Below are positions 8,518 through 17,402 of a DNA stretch of 64,000 nt, in pieces. Numbering within the stretch: the first letter of the stretch is position 1; every line of letters begins with the position of its first letter. The notes below the pieces were generated by a model. It did not search any database, was not told where the DNA came from, and saw only the letters and a list, made by a program, of their open reading frames with translations. A program made the translations under genes and the position numbers. Origin of the DNA: Stenotrophomonas lacuserhaii (GTDB lineage Bacteria; Pseudomonadota; Gammaproteobacteria; Xanthomonadales; Xanthomonadaceae); contig NZ_JACSQS010000007.1 of NCBI RefSeq assembly GCF_014836545.1, positions 62,001-126,000 of the forward strand, given 5' to 3'.

Positions 8518-8659
8518 AGATCTGTGATATTTCTTCTTTAAGCTAGGCTTGGCAAGGCGCTTGATCACAGAGAGCGAGGTCCTGCTCGGATTCTTTCCTC
8601 TATAACCACTTAGAGTATTGTCCCATCGATTATGGTGCGCGCATGGGTGAAGGGTGTTA

Positions 8660-11275
8660 TCAACCTCTGCGTCTGCGAATTTGGTTGAACAGCGCATTCA
8701 CTGCATCGATGTCCTGAAGCAGCTCGGCTGGCTGCGTCACTGCGCGCTGCTGACCCGCTGCGTGAGAATGTGCCCTGACGTTTCGGCAGCACTTATCGTG
8801 TAGGCGCTGAACCTCGCGGTACTCGGCCTCCTCCACGATCATCACGCCGTCGAGTCGCCCGACTGAGATGTTGTCGCGGAACCGCACGACGGTCTCATTC
8901 AGAATCGTGTCTTCGATTCCGACCTCGATCGTCACCCGAAGGTCGTCATAGGCGTTGCGGATCGAAATCCGTTCGTCGTCCCCCGGCGGATTGTTGAACT
9001 GGGCGGCTATTCGTTGGTGGTCGATGCGATGGTGTGCGATGCGCTCGCGGTGCCGACGCAGGTCGTAAGGCAAACCTGCGTCGATGTACCCGGGACCCGT
9101 TCCACGATACGTGATCGACTTCACGCTAGGTGCCAGCCCGGCATCTTGGCAAAGCGTGGTCAGCTCCCCGAAGAACACCGCGTCGTGAGTGAAGACGATG
9201 ACTTGCCGCACGGCGGACTCTTCGACGATCCTTTTCGCCACGGCGGTTCGGTGGTTGTGGTCCAAACTCGAAACCGGGTCGTCGAACACGATCCCGGAAC
9301 CGGAACCCGACTGCTGAAGTTCCGCGAAGAAGTACGCAAGTGCACACATGCGCTGCTCGGCCTCGCTGAGCACTAGATGCGGGTCGAGACGACTATCGGG
9401 AAGGAGAATGCCGAGACGAACTGACCCGACGTCGCCGGTTGAACGGACCCCGGCGCGAATATGGTAGAGATCAAGCTTCCTGAGCTCGTCGTTCACCCTC
9501 CCGGCTAGTGCTTCACTGAGGTAGGTCTTGGCGAGCTGGCCTGCAACCTGAGTGATTGGGCGTGTATTGCCGATATCCTCAAGGCACTTCTCAAGTTTGG
9601 CCTTAACTCCAAGACTGCCGACCACATGGGCGATGCTGTCTATGTGTTCTGAAAGCAGTCGCCGCGCATCTAGTTCCTTAAGACGAAGCCGCTTCGCTGC
9701 CAGTACTTCCGTGTTGAGGTTGGCGCGCAACGTGGTCGCCTCGACGCGCAAGTTGTCCGCGATCTGGCGGATCGAATCGGCCGGATCTGCGCCACGGTAC
9801 GTAGGCCTGTCCTGCCATTTCCCGTTCGCCACCGCGGTTCTGAGCCACTCAAGACGCGAGAGCAGGTCCTCCTGAAAGATCCGGATTTCGTTAGGCAGCG
9901 TCTCAATGCGCTCTTGCAGGCTGTCCGAGATGACCTGGGAGACGGTGAACGCGACCGTCGCGTGCCCAACGTCGCGCAGGAGCTGTTGCCAAGAGGTGCG
10001 CGCAGCCTGGGCGGCTCCTGATGCTGTGTCCCGGACATAGCGATCAAAGCGCTGCAAACGATCCTTCGTCGCCTGCGTCAATTCCTGCTGGCAAAGCACG
10101 CATTGCGCACCTTCGCCGGTAACCGGGAAGGCTTGGTCCGTATATGCCGCGCCAGTTGAATAATCGCGCGCGGCATTAAACAGGAGCGCCCAGAGGCCTT
10201 GACCCGTGCCGGGAAGCAGCGGTGTGGCATCTTCGGCTTGCAATAGACCCGAAGCGGCTCGCTCGGCCGCCTCGGCCTCCAGCAGCGTTCGATGAGCCAA
10301 CTGCCCGGCGTCGATCGCATCGTCGGACACGACGCCGGCAGCAGTTGCCATGGCGTTGACCAAGTCGTAGACCTGCGTCGCGGCATTGTCCAGCAGCGTC
10401 GCTTTGGCCGTGGGGTCCGCCTCGCTGATCGCCTGCGGCAGGCGTGCAAGCTCCGCTTGCTCGTCGACTGTGAGAGCGGCAACGGTGCGCGCCCGCACTA
10501 GATCTGTTGCGGCGCTGATCGGATGCACTGCCCGGCCAGCATCTGTTTCGGCGGGAATGACGTTGAATGGCATCACGTCCACCGCGAGCCCGGCGATCTC
10601 AGCTAGAAGCTGTGGACGCAGTGCCTGATTGAGGCCGTTAGCCAGTTGCTGAAGATAGGTCAGGGCGACCGGCTGGAAGGTAGCCGTCTCCCGCGCCTGA
10701 AGGTAGTGGCGCGCGCAGTCGCCATCGAACACCGATATGCCCCGGAGTTCGGCTCTCGGGACGTGGCCGCGTTGACCGCTCCACAGCGCCTGATCCGGGG
10801 TGCCGTCCAGCTCGAAGGCGATGGTGGCGCTCGGCGTGAGCTGCGAGAAGTTCGGGTCGTAGGCATTGGCATAGACAATGCCAGGGCTTCTAGCGCGGCA
10901 CGCCTGCTTCAGTACACGTGCATAGCCAGATTTACCGGTGCCGTTGCCGCCGTACGCGATAGTGAGTCCCTGTGATTGGAAGTCCAAGGTCTGGTCGCTT
11001 GGGATCTTTCCGACATTTACCAAGGTGTGCAGGGACGTGAGCACCACGATTGCGTCCTGATTTGCCTCGGCAGGAAAATGATCCTCGGCGAAGGGGATGG
11101 GTCGCGGCGGAGGGTCTAACGCGCTGTCCATTCCGTGGTGCTGCTTCGCAAGATCGAGAATCTCGCTCAGATCGCCATCGTCCCATTTTCCTTGAGCGCA
11201 CAGGCGCCGTAAAGCGTCCTGGCGCCAAGGCGGCAGCCTCTCCGCCCACGCCAGAACATCTTCATAAATCGCCAT
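8660..11275 (-). CDS. Rad50/RloC-like AAA ATPase with CxxC hook, possible anticodon nuclease
   Basis: 871 residues from the ATG at 11275, preceded by GGAGG at good spacing (an upstream ATG at 11425 has no such site). An ABC/SMC-like ATPase is split by a helical insert: Walker A GGNGTGKSG (about residues 109-117), a CVLC pair at 392/395 within helical sequence like a Rad50 or RloC zinc hook, and Walker B/D-loop VFDDPVSSLDH (about 660-670) followed by QVIVFTHD. The C-terminus has LR-VTI-E (R780, E784) and later His (H826 and beyond), reminiscent of the R-E-H triad of PrrC/RloC tRNA nucleases. RloC proteins are frequently linked to type I restriction loci, and hsdR is about 6 kb away. The ATPase is certain; the nuclease role is inference. 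Confidence 0.75.
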   Translation of the reverse strand: MAIYEDVLAWAERLPPWRQDALRRLCAQGKWDDGDLSEILDLAKQHHGMDSALDPPPRPIPFAEDHFPAEANQDAIVVLTSLHTLVNVGKIPSDQTLDFQSQGLTIAYGGNGTGKSGYARVLKQACRARSPGIVYANAYDPNFSQLTPSATIAFELDGTPDQALWSGQRGHVPRAELRGISVFDGDCARHYLQARETATFQPVALTYLQQLANGLNQALRPQLLAEIAGLAVDVMPFNVIPAETDAGRAVHPISAATDLVRARTVAALTVDEQAELARLPQAISEADPTAKATLLDNAATQVYDLVNAMATAAGVVSDDAIDAGQLAHRTLLEAEAAERAASGLLQAEDATPLLPGTGQGLWALLFNAARDYSTGAAYTDQAFPVTGEGAQCVLCQQELTQATKDRLQRFDRYVRDTASGAAQAARTSWQQLLRDVGHATVAFTVSQVISDSLQERIETLPNEIRIFQEDLLSRLEWLRTAVANGKWQDRPTYRGADPADSIRQIADNLRVEATTLRANLNTEVLAAKRLRLKELDARRLLSEHIDSIAHVVGSLGVKAKLEKCLEDIGNTRPITQVAGQLAKTYLSEALAGRVNDELRKLDLYHIRAGVRSTGDVGSVRLGILLPDSRLDPHLVLSEAEQRMCALAYFFAELQQSGSGSGIVFDDPVSSLDHNHRTAVAKRIVEESAVRQVIVFTHDAVFFGELTTLCQDAGLAPSVKSITYRGTGPGYIDAGLPYDLRRHRERIAHHRIDHQRIAAQFNNPPGDDERISIRNAYDDLRVTIEVGIEDTILNETVVRFRDNISVGRLDGVMIVEEAEYREVQRLHDKCCRNVRAHSHAAGQQRAVTQPAELLQDIDAVNALFNQIRRRRG

Positions 11276-11406
11276 GTCGTAACCTCCGAATTGCCCGGAA
11301 CCAAGCATACGAGCTATTGCGGCGTTAATGAGCTGCGGAAGTGGCTGGTAGGATGACGGGAAAATGTGCTTGCCGGGAGGGACTGTGGGGAGGCGCGTAG
11401 TCGAGC

Positions 11407-11826
11407 GTGCCTCTAGGCGATTCAATTCTGGGCGTCGGCAAGCTCTTGGCGAATGCGTCGCTTAAGCCCTACTTCGACCATCTCCCCGTGGGCGATGACA
11501 CTTTCAACGTCAAGTTCCCCTTCGTGTCCACATCTCCTGACGCGCCGCGAGTGGTGATCAAGCCATTGCATCTTGCTCAAGAAGAGCCAAACAAGATTCT
11601 GGATCATGGTGGCTACTGGGTCGCTAGAGTGTCGCGTCTCAAGAAGCATCAAAAGCTGCCGGCCCATGTTCTGTTCGCCATTGATGAGGCAACTGACGGC
11701 CAAAAGAAACGGGCTGCGGCGAAAGAGATCGCTGATGAGCTCAGGGCGCTGGGGACCGACGTAGTTCCGATCGCTGATAAAGCCGCGATCCTTGAGTTCG
11801 CAGACCTAGCACGGCCCAAGCACTGA
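11407..11826 (+). CDS. Hypothetical protein, GTG start, possibly N-terminally truncated
   Basis: 139 codons from a GTG at 11407; a TAG at 11398 closes the frame just upstream and no ribosome site is obvious, so this may be the tail of a longer ancestral gene. The sequence begins abruptly, then has FPFVSTSPDAPRVVIKPLHL, LDHGGYWVARV and a final helix-rich LGTDVVPIADKAAILEF, giving the impression of a C-terminal domain. It diverges from the ATPase gene and ends directly before a strong terminator, which supports expression. No family is recognised. Confidence 0.5.
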   Translation: MPLGDSILGVGKLLANASLKPYFDHLPVGDDTFNVKFPFVSTSPDAPRVVIKPLHLAQEEPNKILDHGGYWVARVSRLKKHQKLPAHVLFAIDEATDGQKKRAAAKEIADELRALGTDVVPIADKAAILEFADLARPKH

Positions 11827-11830
11827 TCAA

Positions 11831-11860
11831 GAAAGCCCCGCTCCGGCGGGGTTTTTTTTG
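11831..11860 (+). terminator. Rho-independent terminator
   Basis: A short GC stem (AGCCCCGC TCC GGCGGGGT-like) followed by a run of eight T's immediately after the ORF ending at 11826. Confidence 0.85.
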
Positions 11861-13023
11861 TGCGGAAATAGTAGGCGGACCATGGAGAGAGTCGAACACA
11901 TCGCCATCGGCGACGGCGGCGACGGCGCTGGACATAAGTTTCAGCGGGATTATGGTGCTGGGGTCGTGCAGTATGTTTAGAGTGATCCGGTTGGGTTGGC
12001 AGGTGGGCCTCGTACCTACGAACACATGGCCGGAGCGCCATTGCTAGCGTCAGACCCGTAGGGCCAGCAGACTCGTTCAATTCGCAAAATCAAACCGCGA
12101 TCCTGATACTTGAACGCGGCCTTCTTTGCAGTCTGCATCTGCTCAGCGCTGGACGCGTTCCCAGGCATCTGGGGATCCGCCTCGGTAACGGAGTCGAGTC
12201 ATCGCAGCCGCCAGAATACCGGCGGCTACGGACACGTCGATAAGGGCGCGAAGCATCTGCTCTCCTAGACGGGTTGCCAGCGGCCTTGAACCCATTGCAG
12301 CGGTGGTGAGCAGACGGACTGAGCTGGCGAGGCGGTAGCTCGGGCCCCAGCGAACCAAGCAGGATTGCTGCTAAGAAATGACTTTGCTGCTCGCGTAGCG
12401 CTTACCGCTGATGACGGCGGGCAGACTTGATTCAGCTCGGCTCTTCCAAGGGACGCGCACAAGTGATTCCCGAGTCTCTGCGGATGTGCACGAGCATGAA
12501 GTCACCCGGTTCTTGTTTCGAAGTAGATGGCCATGTTCCACGCCAACAAGTCCAAGAGATTGCACTGGAAACTGAGCGACATGTAGACAGGTAGACAGGT
12601 AGGCATCCAGTGGAGCGGCGCCGTCCCGTTGCCCGATGGGTGCGCACGCGCTGCAGTAGGCCGCTAGAACGGCCGCAGTGGTGCGAACACCGATCCGAAA
12701 GGGTGAGTCTACCGACGATCGATTCACTCGATTGTTCGGCAGCCGCTATGCAGCAGCGGCCCTGTCCGTGTACGCCCGGAGGGCGGCTAGGGTGGCGGCC
12801 AGGTATTAAAAGCAAGCATGAACCAAATCGTCCTCGAATCATAAGCTACTGAGCTGAAACGGAAAGCGGACCAAAACGTGCGCAAACTGACCCGAATTCC
12901 AAAACCTTGATTTTTTCGCCAGTGAGTTTCGGTTCGCTATCAGATCAAATGCGTCCCAGCTGGTCCAACGCCAGCCAGGAATCCGGCCGGAATCCTTCCC
13001 CTAAGCACAAGAAGGACTCCATC
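11861..13023. other. Long gene-poor stretch (one possible small gene inside)
   Basis: Apart from the short minus-strand frame at 12143-12256, I see no convincing gene here. The longer frames are Arg/Ser/Pro-rich antisense-type readings without ribosome sites. Base composition and frame structure suggest decayed accessory DNA. Confidence 0.5.
12143..12256 (-). CDS. Possible 37-aa membrane peptide
   Basis: A frame reading MLRALIDVSVAAGILAAAM and then a basic tail starts at 12256, with TAGGAGA six bases upstream of the ATG. One hydrophobic helix followed by several Arg residues is typical of small inner-membrane peptides. It is similar in kind, but not clearly in sequence, to the peptides at 3582 and 4762. 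Only the good ribosome site and the helix support it. Confidence 0.4.
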   Translation of the reverse strand: MLRALIDVSVAAGILAAAMTRLRYRGGSPDAWERVQR

Positions 13024-13338
13024 ATGCAAGCTCACCATAAGGATCCGGGTCTGTCCCGGTCCCGCTCCAATGCGATGCCGCTGAACTCGGCTTCTACCCA
13101 TGTCGCGTACAGCCTAGTCGATCGTCCGACCCTGCGGTTCAAGGAACTGCTGCAGGTGATCTCGGTAGGCCGCAGTCAGGCTTACGTGCTGATGAAGACT
13201 GACCCTGACTTCCCCAAAGGCATCCCGCTCTACGACAGCGAGAACTCACCCAAGTTCTACTGGACGCACGAGGCGATCGCCTGGCTGAAAGGCCGCGCGA
13301 CCAAGGCTCGGACCATGAAGGAGGGCTGCCGACCATGA
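13024..13338 (+). CDS. AlpA-family phage/element regulator
   Basis: 104 residues from the ATG at 13024, chosen because AAGAAGGA precedes it (an upstream ATG at 12907 has no site). The core LRFKELLQVISVGRSQAYVLMK, then DPDFPKGIPLY and FYWTHEAIAWLKGR, matches the AlpA/excisionase-like winged HTH that activates integrase or element genes. The stop overlaps the next start (ATGA at 13335-13338), so it leads an operon with the unknown protein and the DUF3987 protein. Confidence 0.85.
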   Translation: MQAHHKDPGLSRSRSNAMPLNSASTHVAYSLVDRPTLRFKELLQVISVGRSQAYVLMKTDPDFPKGIPLYDSENSPKFYWTHEAIAWLKGRATKARTMKEGCRP

Positions 13339-13673
13339 ACATCATCAGTGAGGCGTTGGCCGGCGCCACGACGCGTTTGCAGAAGCTGGAGCTCGCACTG
13401 AATCAGGAGCTCACCGGCGGCAAGAGCAAACTCGAAGCCGATTTCCGCGAAGCTTACCCGGTTCTGGAGCAGTACCTCACCCAGCGCATGCGCAAGCGTG
13501 CGGTAATGGAGCGTTTCAACGCAGCCTACGGTTACGAGCTGGTGCTGGCCCAGTTCCGTAAGATCCTGAACGCAGAGCGCAGCCGCCGAAGCGAGTGTGG
13601 CGACCTTCTGGCTTGCTCGGTGTGTAACCGCACGTTGCATGAGCCTGCCCAGGCCGATGAGGAGGAAGTCTAA
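13335..13673 (+). CDS. Hypothetical protein in AlpA-DUF3987 operon
   Basis: 112 residues, mostly helical and charged, ending with a CSVC pair and an acidic tail. It overlaps alpA upstream (ATGA) and the DUF3987 gene downstream (stop at 13673, next ATG at 13673), so it is translationally coupled on both sides. No family is recognised; it is probably an accessory factor of the element's replication or maintenance module. Confidence 0.7.
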   Translation: MNIISEALAGATTRLQKLELALNQELTGGKSKLEADFREAYPVLEQYLTQRMRKRAVMERFNAAYGYELVLAQFRKILNAERSRRSECGDLLACSVCNRTLHEPAQADEEEV

Positions 13674-15130
13674 TGGCTAGCCTCTTCAAGCGAGTACCGG
13701 AGCGCTACCCGATGGATGCCTTCATGGCCGTTGTGCGCGGGGCCGGGCATGAGATCGTGCGCAATGTTCAAGCGCCGGATGCCCTCATCGGCATGAACCT
13801 GATCAACGCAATCGCCATGGCCTGCCAAGGGCTGATTGACGTCAAGCTTCCGACGGGCCAGGTTCGCCCGGTCTCGCAGAACCTGCTGATCGTTGCAGAG
13901 TCTGGCGAGCGTAAGTCCACTGTCGCTTCGCTGCTGTTTGCACCGTTCCGCGAAGCTGATAGCCAGGCGATGGCGTGTCACAAGCAGAAGAAGGAGCTGT
14001 ACCAGGCAGAGCTCGGTACCTGGGAGGCTAAAGCGAAAGGAATGCGCAGTGCGATCAGTCGGGCGACCAGTCGCGGGCTGGAAATGACGGATCTGGAAGG
14101 CCAGCTGCTGGACCACGCCCATCACAAGCCGGTTGCACCCAAGCTCCGCTACTTCCTGAGGCAGGACATCACCGGCAAAGCCATTATGGAGGCGCTCGAG
14201 GGCGACGGTGAATCGATCGCGATCAGTACCGATGAAGGCCACGTGCTCTTCAAGAGCGAGGCGATGTCGCACCTGGGCTTGCTCAATCGACTGTGGGACT
14301 CTCCTGAGACGCTGGTTCGCGACCGGGCAGACGAGCAGCTGTTGGCAATGAACCCGCGCGTCTCGGTAAGCATCATGACCCAGCACGCGCCGCTCAAGGC
14401 ATTCCTGGACAGGCGCGGCTCGGTTGCGAAAGGTAGCGGCCACTGGGCACGCTACCTGGTGGGGTGGCCGCAGTCGACGATGGGCTATCGCTACGTAGAT
14501 GGCGGTGAGCCGAGCTGGGAATGCCTTCCGGCGTTCCAAGAGCGCGTTCGCGAACTGCTGGATCGCTACCGCACCGTCATCGAATCGAACACGATCCAAC
14601 GCGAACAAGTCGAGTTCTCTCGCGACGCGAAGGATCGCTGGATCCAGTTGGCGATTGAAACCGAACGCATGCTGCGCGCCGGCGAGTACCTGAGCGACAT
14701 CAATGACTTTGCAGCAAAGGTCATGGAGATCCTCGCCCGGCTCGCCGCTGCAATGCACTACTTCGCAGGCGAAACCGGGCAGATATCGCTCGATACGTTG
14801 GAGCGCGCATTCAAGATCATCCGGTGGCACGTAGAGGAGTACAAACATCTGTTCTCCGCTGAAGCCGCAGCCCCTCAAGATCTTGTCGATGCTCGGGCTA
14901 TTGCTAACTACCTGAAATCTCGTGTCTGGGGCGGCTTCTTCTCAGATACGTATGTGCCCAAGAATCACGTCCTACGCAACGGTCCCGTGCGGGATCGTAG
15001 TCGACTCAACGCGGCGCTCAGTTTGCTGGAAACGCGGTGGGCGGTGCGGGTCACGGTGGGGGCCCGGGACCGCAAGTGCTACCTGCAGTTGATGAACGAC
15101 TTCTTCAATCAGCAGCAGATGCCGCTATAG
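13673..15130 (+). CDS. DUF3987 (YfjI-like) P-loop protein of mobile elements
   Basis: 485 residues with the DUF3987 arrangement: N-terminal INAIAMACQGLIDVK, a Walker-A-like LLIVAESGERKST (about residues 70-83), KYFLRQDITGKAIMEAL-type central region, STDEGHVLF, and a helical C-terminus with a winged-helix look. The family occurs in integrative elements and prophages, often with a primase- or helicase-like role in element replication, though its activity is not established. It is the last gene of the AlpA operon and is followed by the G-rich tract at 15146. Confidence 0.82.
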   Translation: MASLFKRVPERYPMDAFMAVVRGAGHEIVRNVQAPDALIGMNLINAIAMACQGLIDVKLPTGQVRPVSQNLLIVAESGERKSTVASLLFAPFREADSQAMACHKQKKELYQAELGTWEAKAKGMRSAISRATSRGLEMTDLEGQLLDHAHHKPVAPKLRYFLRQDITGKAIMEALEGDGESIAISTDEGHVLFKSEAMSHLGLLNRLWDSPETLVRDRADEQLLAMNPRVSVSIMTQHAPLKAFLDRRGSVAKGSGHWARYLVGWPQSTMGYRYVDGGEPSWECLPAFQERVRELLDRYRTVIESNTIQREQVEFSRDAKDRWIQLAIETERMLRAGEYLSDINDFAAKVMEILARLAAAMHYFAGETGQISLDTLERAFKIIRWHVEEYKHLFSAEAAAPQDLVDARAIANYLKSRVWGGFFSDTYVPKNHVLRNGPVRDRSRLNAALSLLETRWAVRVTVGARDRKCYLQLMNDFFNQQQMPL

Positions 15131-15145
15131 CGCTAAGGCCTAGCA

Positions 15146-15180
15146 GGGGGGGGGCGGGGGAGGGAGCTCGCCGCCCCCCA
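15146..15180 (+). repeat. G-run tract with matching C run (possible G-quadruplex or stem)
   Basis: Nine G's, C, five G's, AGGG, then a CGCCGCCCCCC stretch. It lies between the converging DUF3987 and relaxase genes. It can form either a G-quadruplex or a GC-rich stem. Confidence 0.5.
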
Positions 15181-15264
15181 GTTAACCTTCTCATCTGTAG
15201 GGCTGAGAACTTTGAGCGATTCTGCGACAAAATCGCGGAGTCGCCCCGTTATCAGCGGCTATGA

Positions 15265-15984
15265 CTAGGTGTTGTCGTCATGAGCTGCCCGATAATCGAC
15301 GTACTGCTCCTTCTCAGCGTCAGCCATTTGCTTTATGAGCGTTGGCCCGAGGTGCCGTTCCGGGCGCCTCGCTAGGCCGCGGTCGCGATGACTGCGGTGG
15401 TCAACTCGCGTGGTATGCCCGCACTCGGCCAGCATCTGGTTCTGCGTGTCAGCTACCAGCTTCCGCGTCGCAGTCACCTGCTGACGCAGCTCCAGGGGAC
15501 TCTTTCCACCGCTATCCTTCCTGCAGCCGCCCTTGTCGGGTTGGGTCGGGTTGAAACGCGCGAAAGTTCGTTCCGGTTCGCGTTCAACTCCGTCCGGAAC
15601 ACGGTCGGAACACATCAGGTGCACGTGCGGATTGCCCGCGCCCTCCAAGGCGCCCTCGGGTGCATGGATTGCGTACTGATAAGGCTTACGTCCCGCCAGG
15701 GCGCACGCGAGTCGATCTGCGAGCTCGATTTGCTGCTCCACTGAAAGTTCTTTGGGCAGCGCGATCTCGTGTTCGCGATAGGCGGCGCCGTTAGAGCGCT
15801 CGTGACGGTCTGCCATTGCCCAGAACGTTCGCGGCTCGTTCTCAGCCCACGCCGGAAGGTTGCCGTGGCTGGAATGGACCAGGTCGTCTCGAGCGCTCAG
15901 TGCTCCCTCGCGGTCGATGTACGCTCCGTGTCTGCGCGCGGTGCCCTTCTTTCCGCTCTTGATGGTGTAGTGGAAGCTTGCCAT
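15265..15984 (-). CDS. MobA/MobL-type relaxase, short
   Basis: 239 residues. It starts MASFHYTIKSGKKGTARRHG, typical of MobA/MobL relaxases that nick DNA at oriT for conjugal mobilisation, and contains NPHVHLM (about residues 117-123), the metal-binding histidine motif, with an upstream EHEIALP. Relaxases of this family are usually longer, carrying extra C-terminal helicase or primase segments; here the protein ends soon after the nuclease core. AGAAAGGGTGA precedes the ATG. It implies a mobilisable or integrative element. Confidence 0.85.
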   Translation of the reverse strand: MASFHYTIKSGKKGTARRHGAYIDREGALSARDDLVHSSHGNLPAWAENEPRTFWAMADRHERSNGAAYREHEIALPKELSVEQQIELADRLACALAGRKPYQYAIHAPEGALEGAGNPHVHLMCSDRVPDGVEREPERTFARFNPTQPDKGGCRKDSGGKSPLELRQQVTATRKLVADTQNQMLAECGHTTRVDHRSHRDRGLARRPERHLGPTLIKQMADAEKEQYVDYRAAHDDNT

Positions 15985-15986
15985 GT

Positions 15987-16060
15987 GTGTATCACCCTTT
16001 CTCTATTCCTAAAACAAGAAAGCCGACAAGATTGCTCTTGTCGGCTGCTATGGGGATCGA
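15987..16060 (-). promoter_or_regulatory. Leader of the relaxase gene with hairpin, copy 1
   Basis: Just upstream of the relaxase start is the ribosome site AGAAAGGGTGA, then, read on the minus strand, an 11-bp stem (16021-16046) followed by CTTTCTTGTTTTA, a terminator or attenuator layout. The same block recurs at 38334-38406, where loop and wobble changes keep the stem intact. Confidence 0.6.
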
Positions 16061-16640
16061 ACTGGCTGCAGGTCAGTAGACGATCGAGCAGAAACGGTAA
16101 GTGCGCGTGTCAAATCCCCCTTGAGTAGCACTTAGTGCCGAGGCTATTAACTAGGGGCGCGCTGAGCTTCATTGCGTCTACGCTTGTCGGCTGATGCAGG
16201 TTGTCTATCTCCATATACATAGGGTGAGCGGTGTAAGAATTTACCGGTTGCTTCTCCGGTGCGTTTTAACGTGGCCCAACACGGCGTTGGCAGGAGAACA
16301 GCTTGGTTGGAGCGCTAAGCTGTCAACGTTGGATAGCTTGAGGCCGATTCTTCTCTGCGCTGGCGTCAGCTGCCGTCCAGCGTGTCGTCTGAAGATTAGA
16401 GGGCGCGAACAGCGCGAGCACAGGGTCGGTGCTCTTAGCTAGCCCGCGATCGCGCACAGTGGCGCAACAAAACTACCGGTTGATGACTTGGACCGGATGG
16501 TCAACCATCGTAAATATTCTCGCTTTGCAGCGCGATCAGCCCGTTGATGTGAGCAAGTACACCGAGGCAATCTTGTGCAGCACCACTCCATTCCCTGATC
16601 ACGCAAGGCACAATGCTGCAGCAGCAGATGGGAGCGAACT
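16061..16640. other. Intergenic stretch without a supported gene
   Basis: No frame here has both a ribosome site and protein-like sequence on either strand. It probably contains the promoters for the leftward relaxase and the rightward small operon at 16641. Confidence 0.5.
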
Positions 16641-16826
16641 ATGGGTGCCAGCCTATTGCAGTTGTTTTCAGCAGACTGTTGCTGTGAACTGCATCCAGTC
16701 GAGATTGGGCGAGCGAATATCGGAAAATCACTGGTCCGAGGGCAATTCGCCTCGACTTGGGCAGTCCAGGTTTCGAAGAGGCCGAGGTTTTACAATCGCG
16801 TTTCGACCTGCGTTGGAAGCCTATGA
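16641..16826 (+). CDS. Possible small protein coupled to the 16823 gene (61 aa)
   Basis: ATG-started 61-codon frame with GGGAGC upstream; its TGA overlaps the next ATG (ATGA at 16823-16826). The same overlap joins the 37554 and 37895 genes. The segment LHPVEIG faintly resembles LSPIEIG near the N-terminus of the 114-residue protein at 37554. It may be a decayed version of that partner. Confidence 0.35.
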   Translation: MGASLLQLFSADCCCELHPVEIGRANIGKSLVRGQFASTWAVQVSKRPRFYNRVSTCVGSL

Positions 16827-17116
16827 ACGACCTCTCCGCCGATATCATTCACCGCTTGGAGCGCTGCGAACTGGAGCTGCAGGCGAGCTGCGGCTGTCTC
16901 AAGGCGCTCGAGTACGGTCTTCGGGCGGTCATTGCAGCTCATCCTGATCCCGCAACGCTCGCTAGCCTGTGGTCACAAGTGCTGCCCGAAGTTGCTGACC
17001 AGCACTCGGGCAACGCGAATTCCACGCCGCTATATGACGCTGCCTTCCAGCACGCGCTCGCGACTCTGACGGAACAAATTGAGGCGACGACCGACCGTGA
17101 TGAGAAGGATGACTAA
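16823..17116 (+). CDS. Small protein of kinase-associated family, member A (97 aa)
   Basis: 97 residues, mainly helical. Its core LERCELELQA, then KALEYGLRAVIAAHPDP, is clearly related to VERCEIETQA and KALEYGLHSLIA of the protein at 37895, and its second half to IIRALIATHPDP of the protein at 20727-20975. Members B and C lie directly beside BvgS-type kinase genes. No domain family is recognised; cytoplasmic by composition. Confidence 0.7.
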   Translation: MNDLSADIIHRLERCELELQASCGCLKALEYGLRAVIAAHPDPATLASLWSQVLPEVADQHSGNANSTPLYDAAFQHALATLTEQIEATTDRDEKDD

Positions 17117-17402
17117 CCTGCCGCAGGCCCGACCCACCCAGCCGTCTCCGGTCAGCGCCTCGAGCTGGCCGGATAAGTGCTTTGAGTATTTGCCTACGAA
17201 CCGCTCTGGGTAGCGTCGATACCATCCGCCCGTCGGCTTTCAACGAGCGTATGTGCGCGCATCTCGGCGGCGTGTCACGTGTCACACGTACGCGTGGCAT
17301 TGAGCAGGCCGACACATGGTCGAGGAATCGTTGAACGGAGCCTGGTCATGGCTGCGTGTTCCTCGTGCCGGACTCATCGTGCTATCCATTGATGGACATT
17401 TC

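Noticed and set aside
11860..11920. Possible tRNA 3' end or attachment-site remnant on the minus strand (GTTCGACTCTCTCC-like)
   Set aside because: The bases flanking the TTCGACTC motif do not pair as a T-stem, and no anticodon or acceptor stem can be drawn.
12371..12842. Overlapping minus-strand frames of 118 and 136 codons
   Set aside because: No ribosome site, Arg/Ser-rich, and the two frames overlap each other; typical chance frames.
1..16000. CRISPR array or integrase in the accessory region
   Set aside because: No evenly spaced repeats and no tyrosine or serine recombinase motif seen in any frame.
16429..16947. 172-codon + strand frame
   Set aside because: It overlaps the well-supported gene at 16823 in another frame and its sequence is not protein-like.
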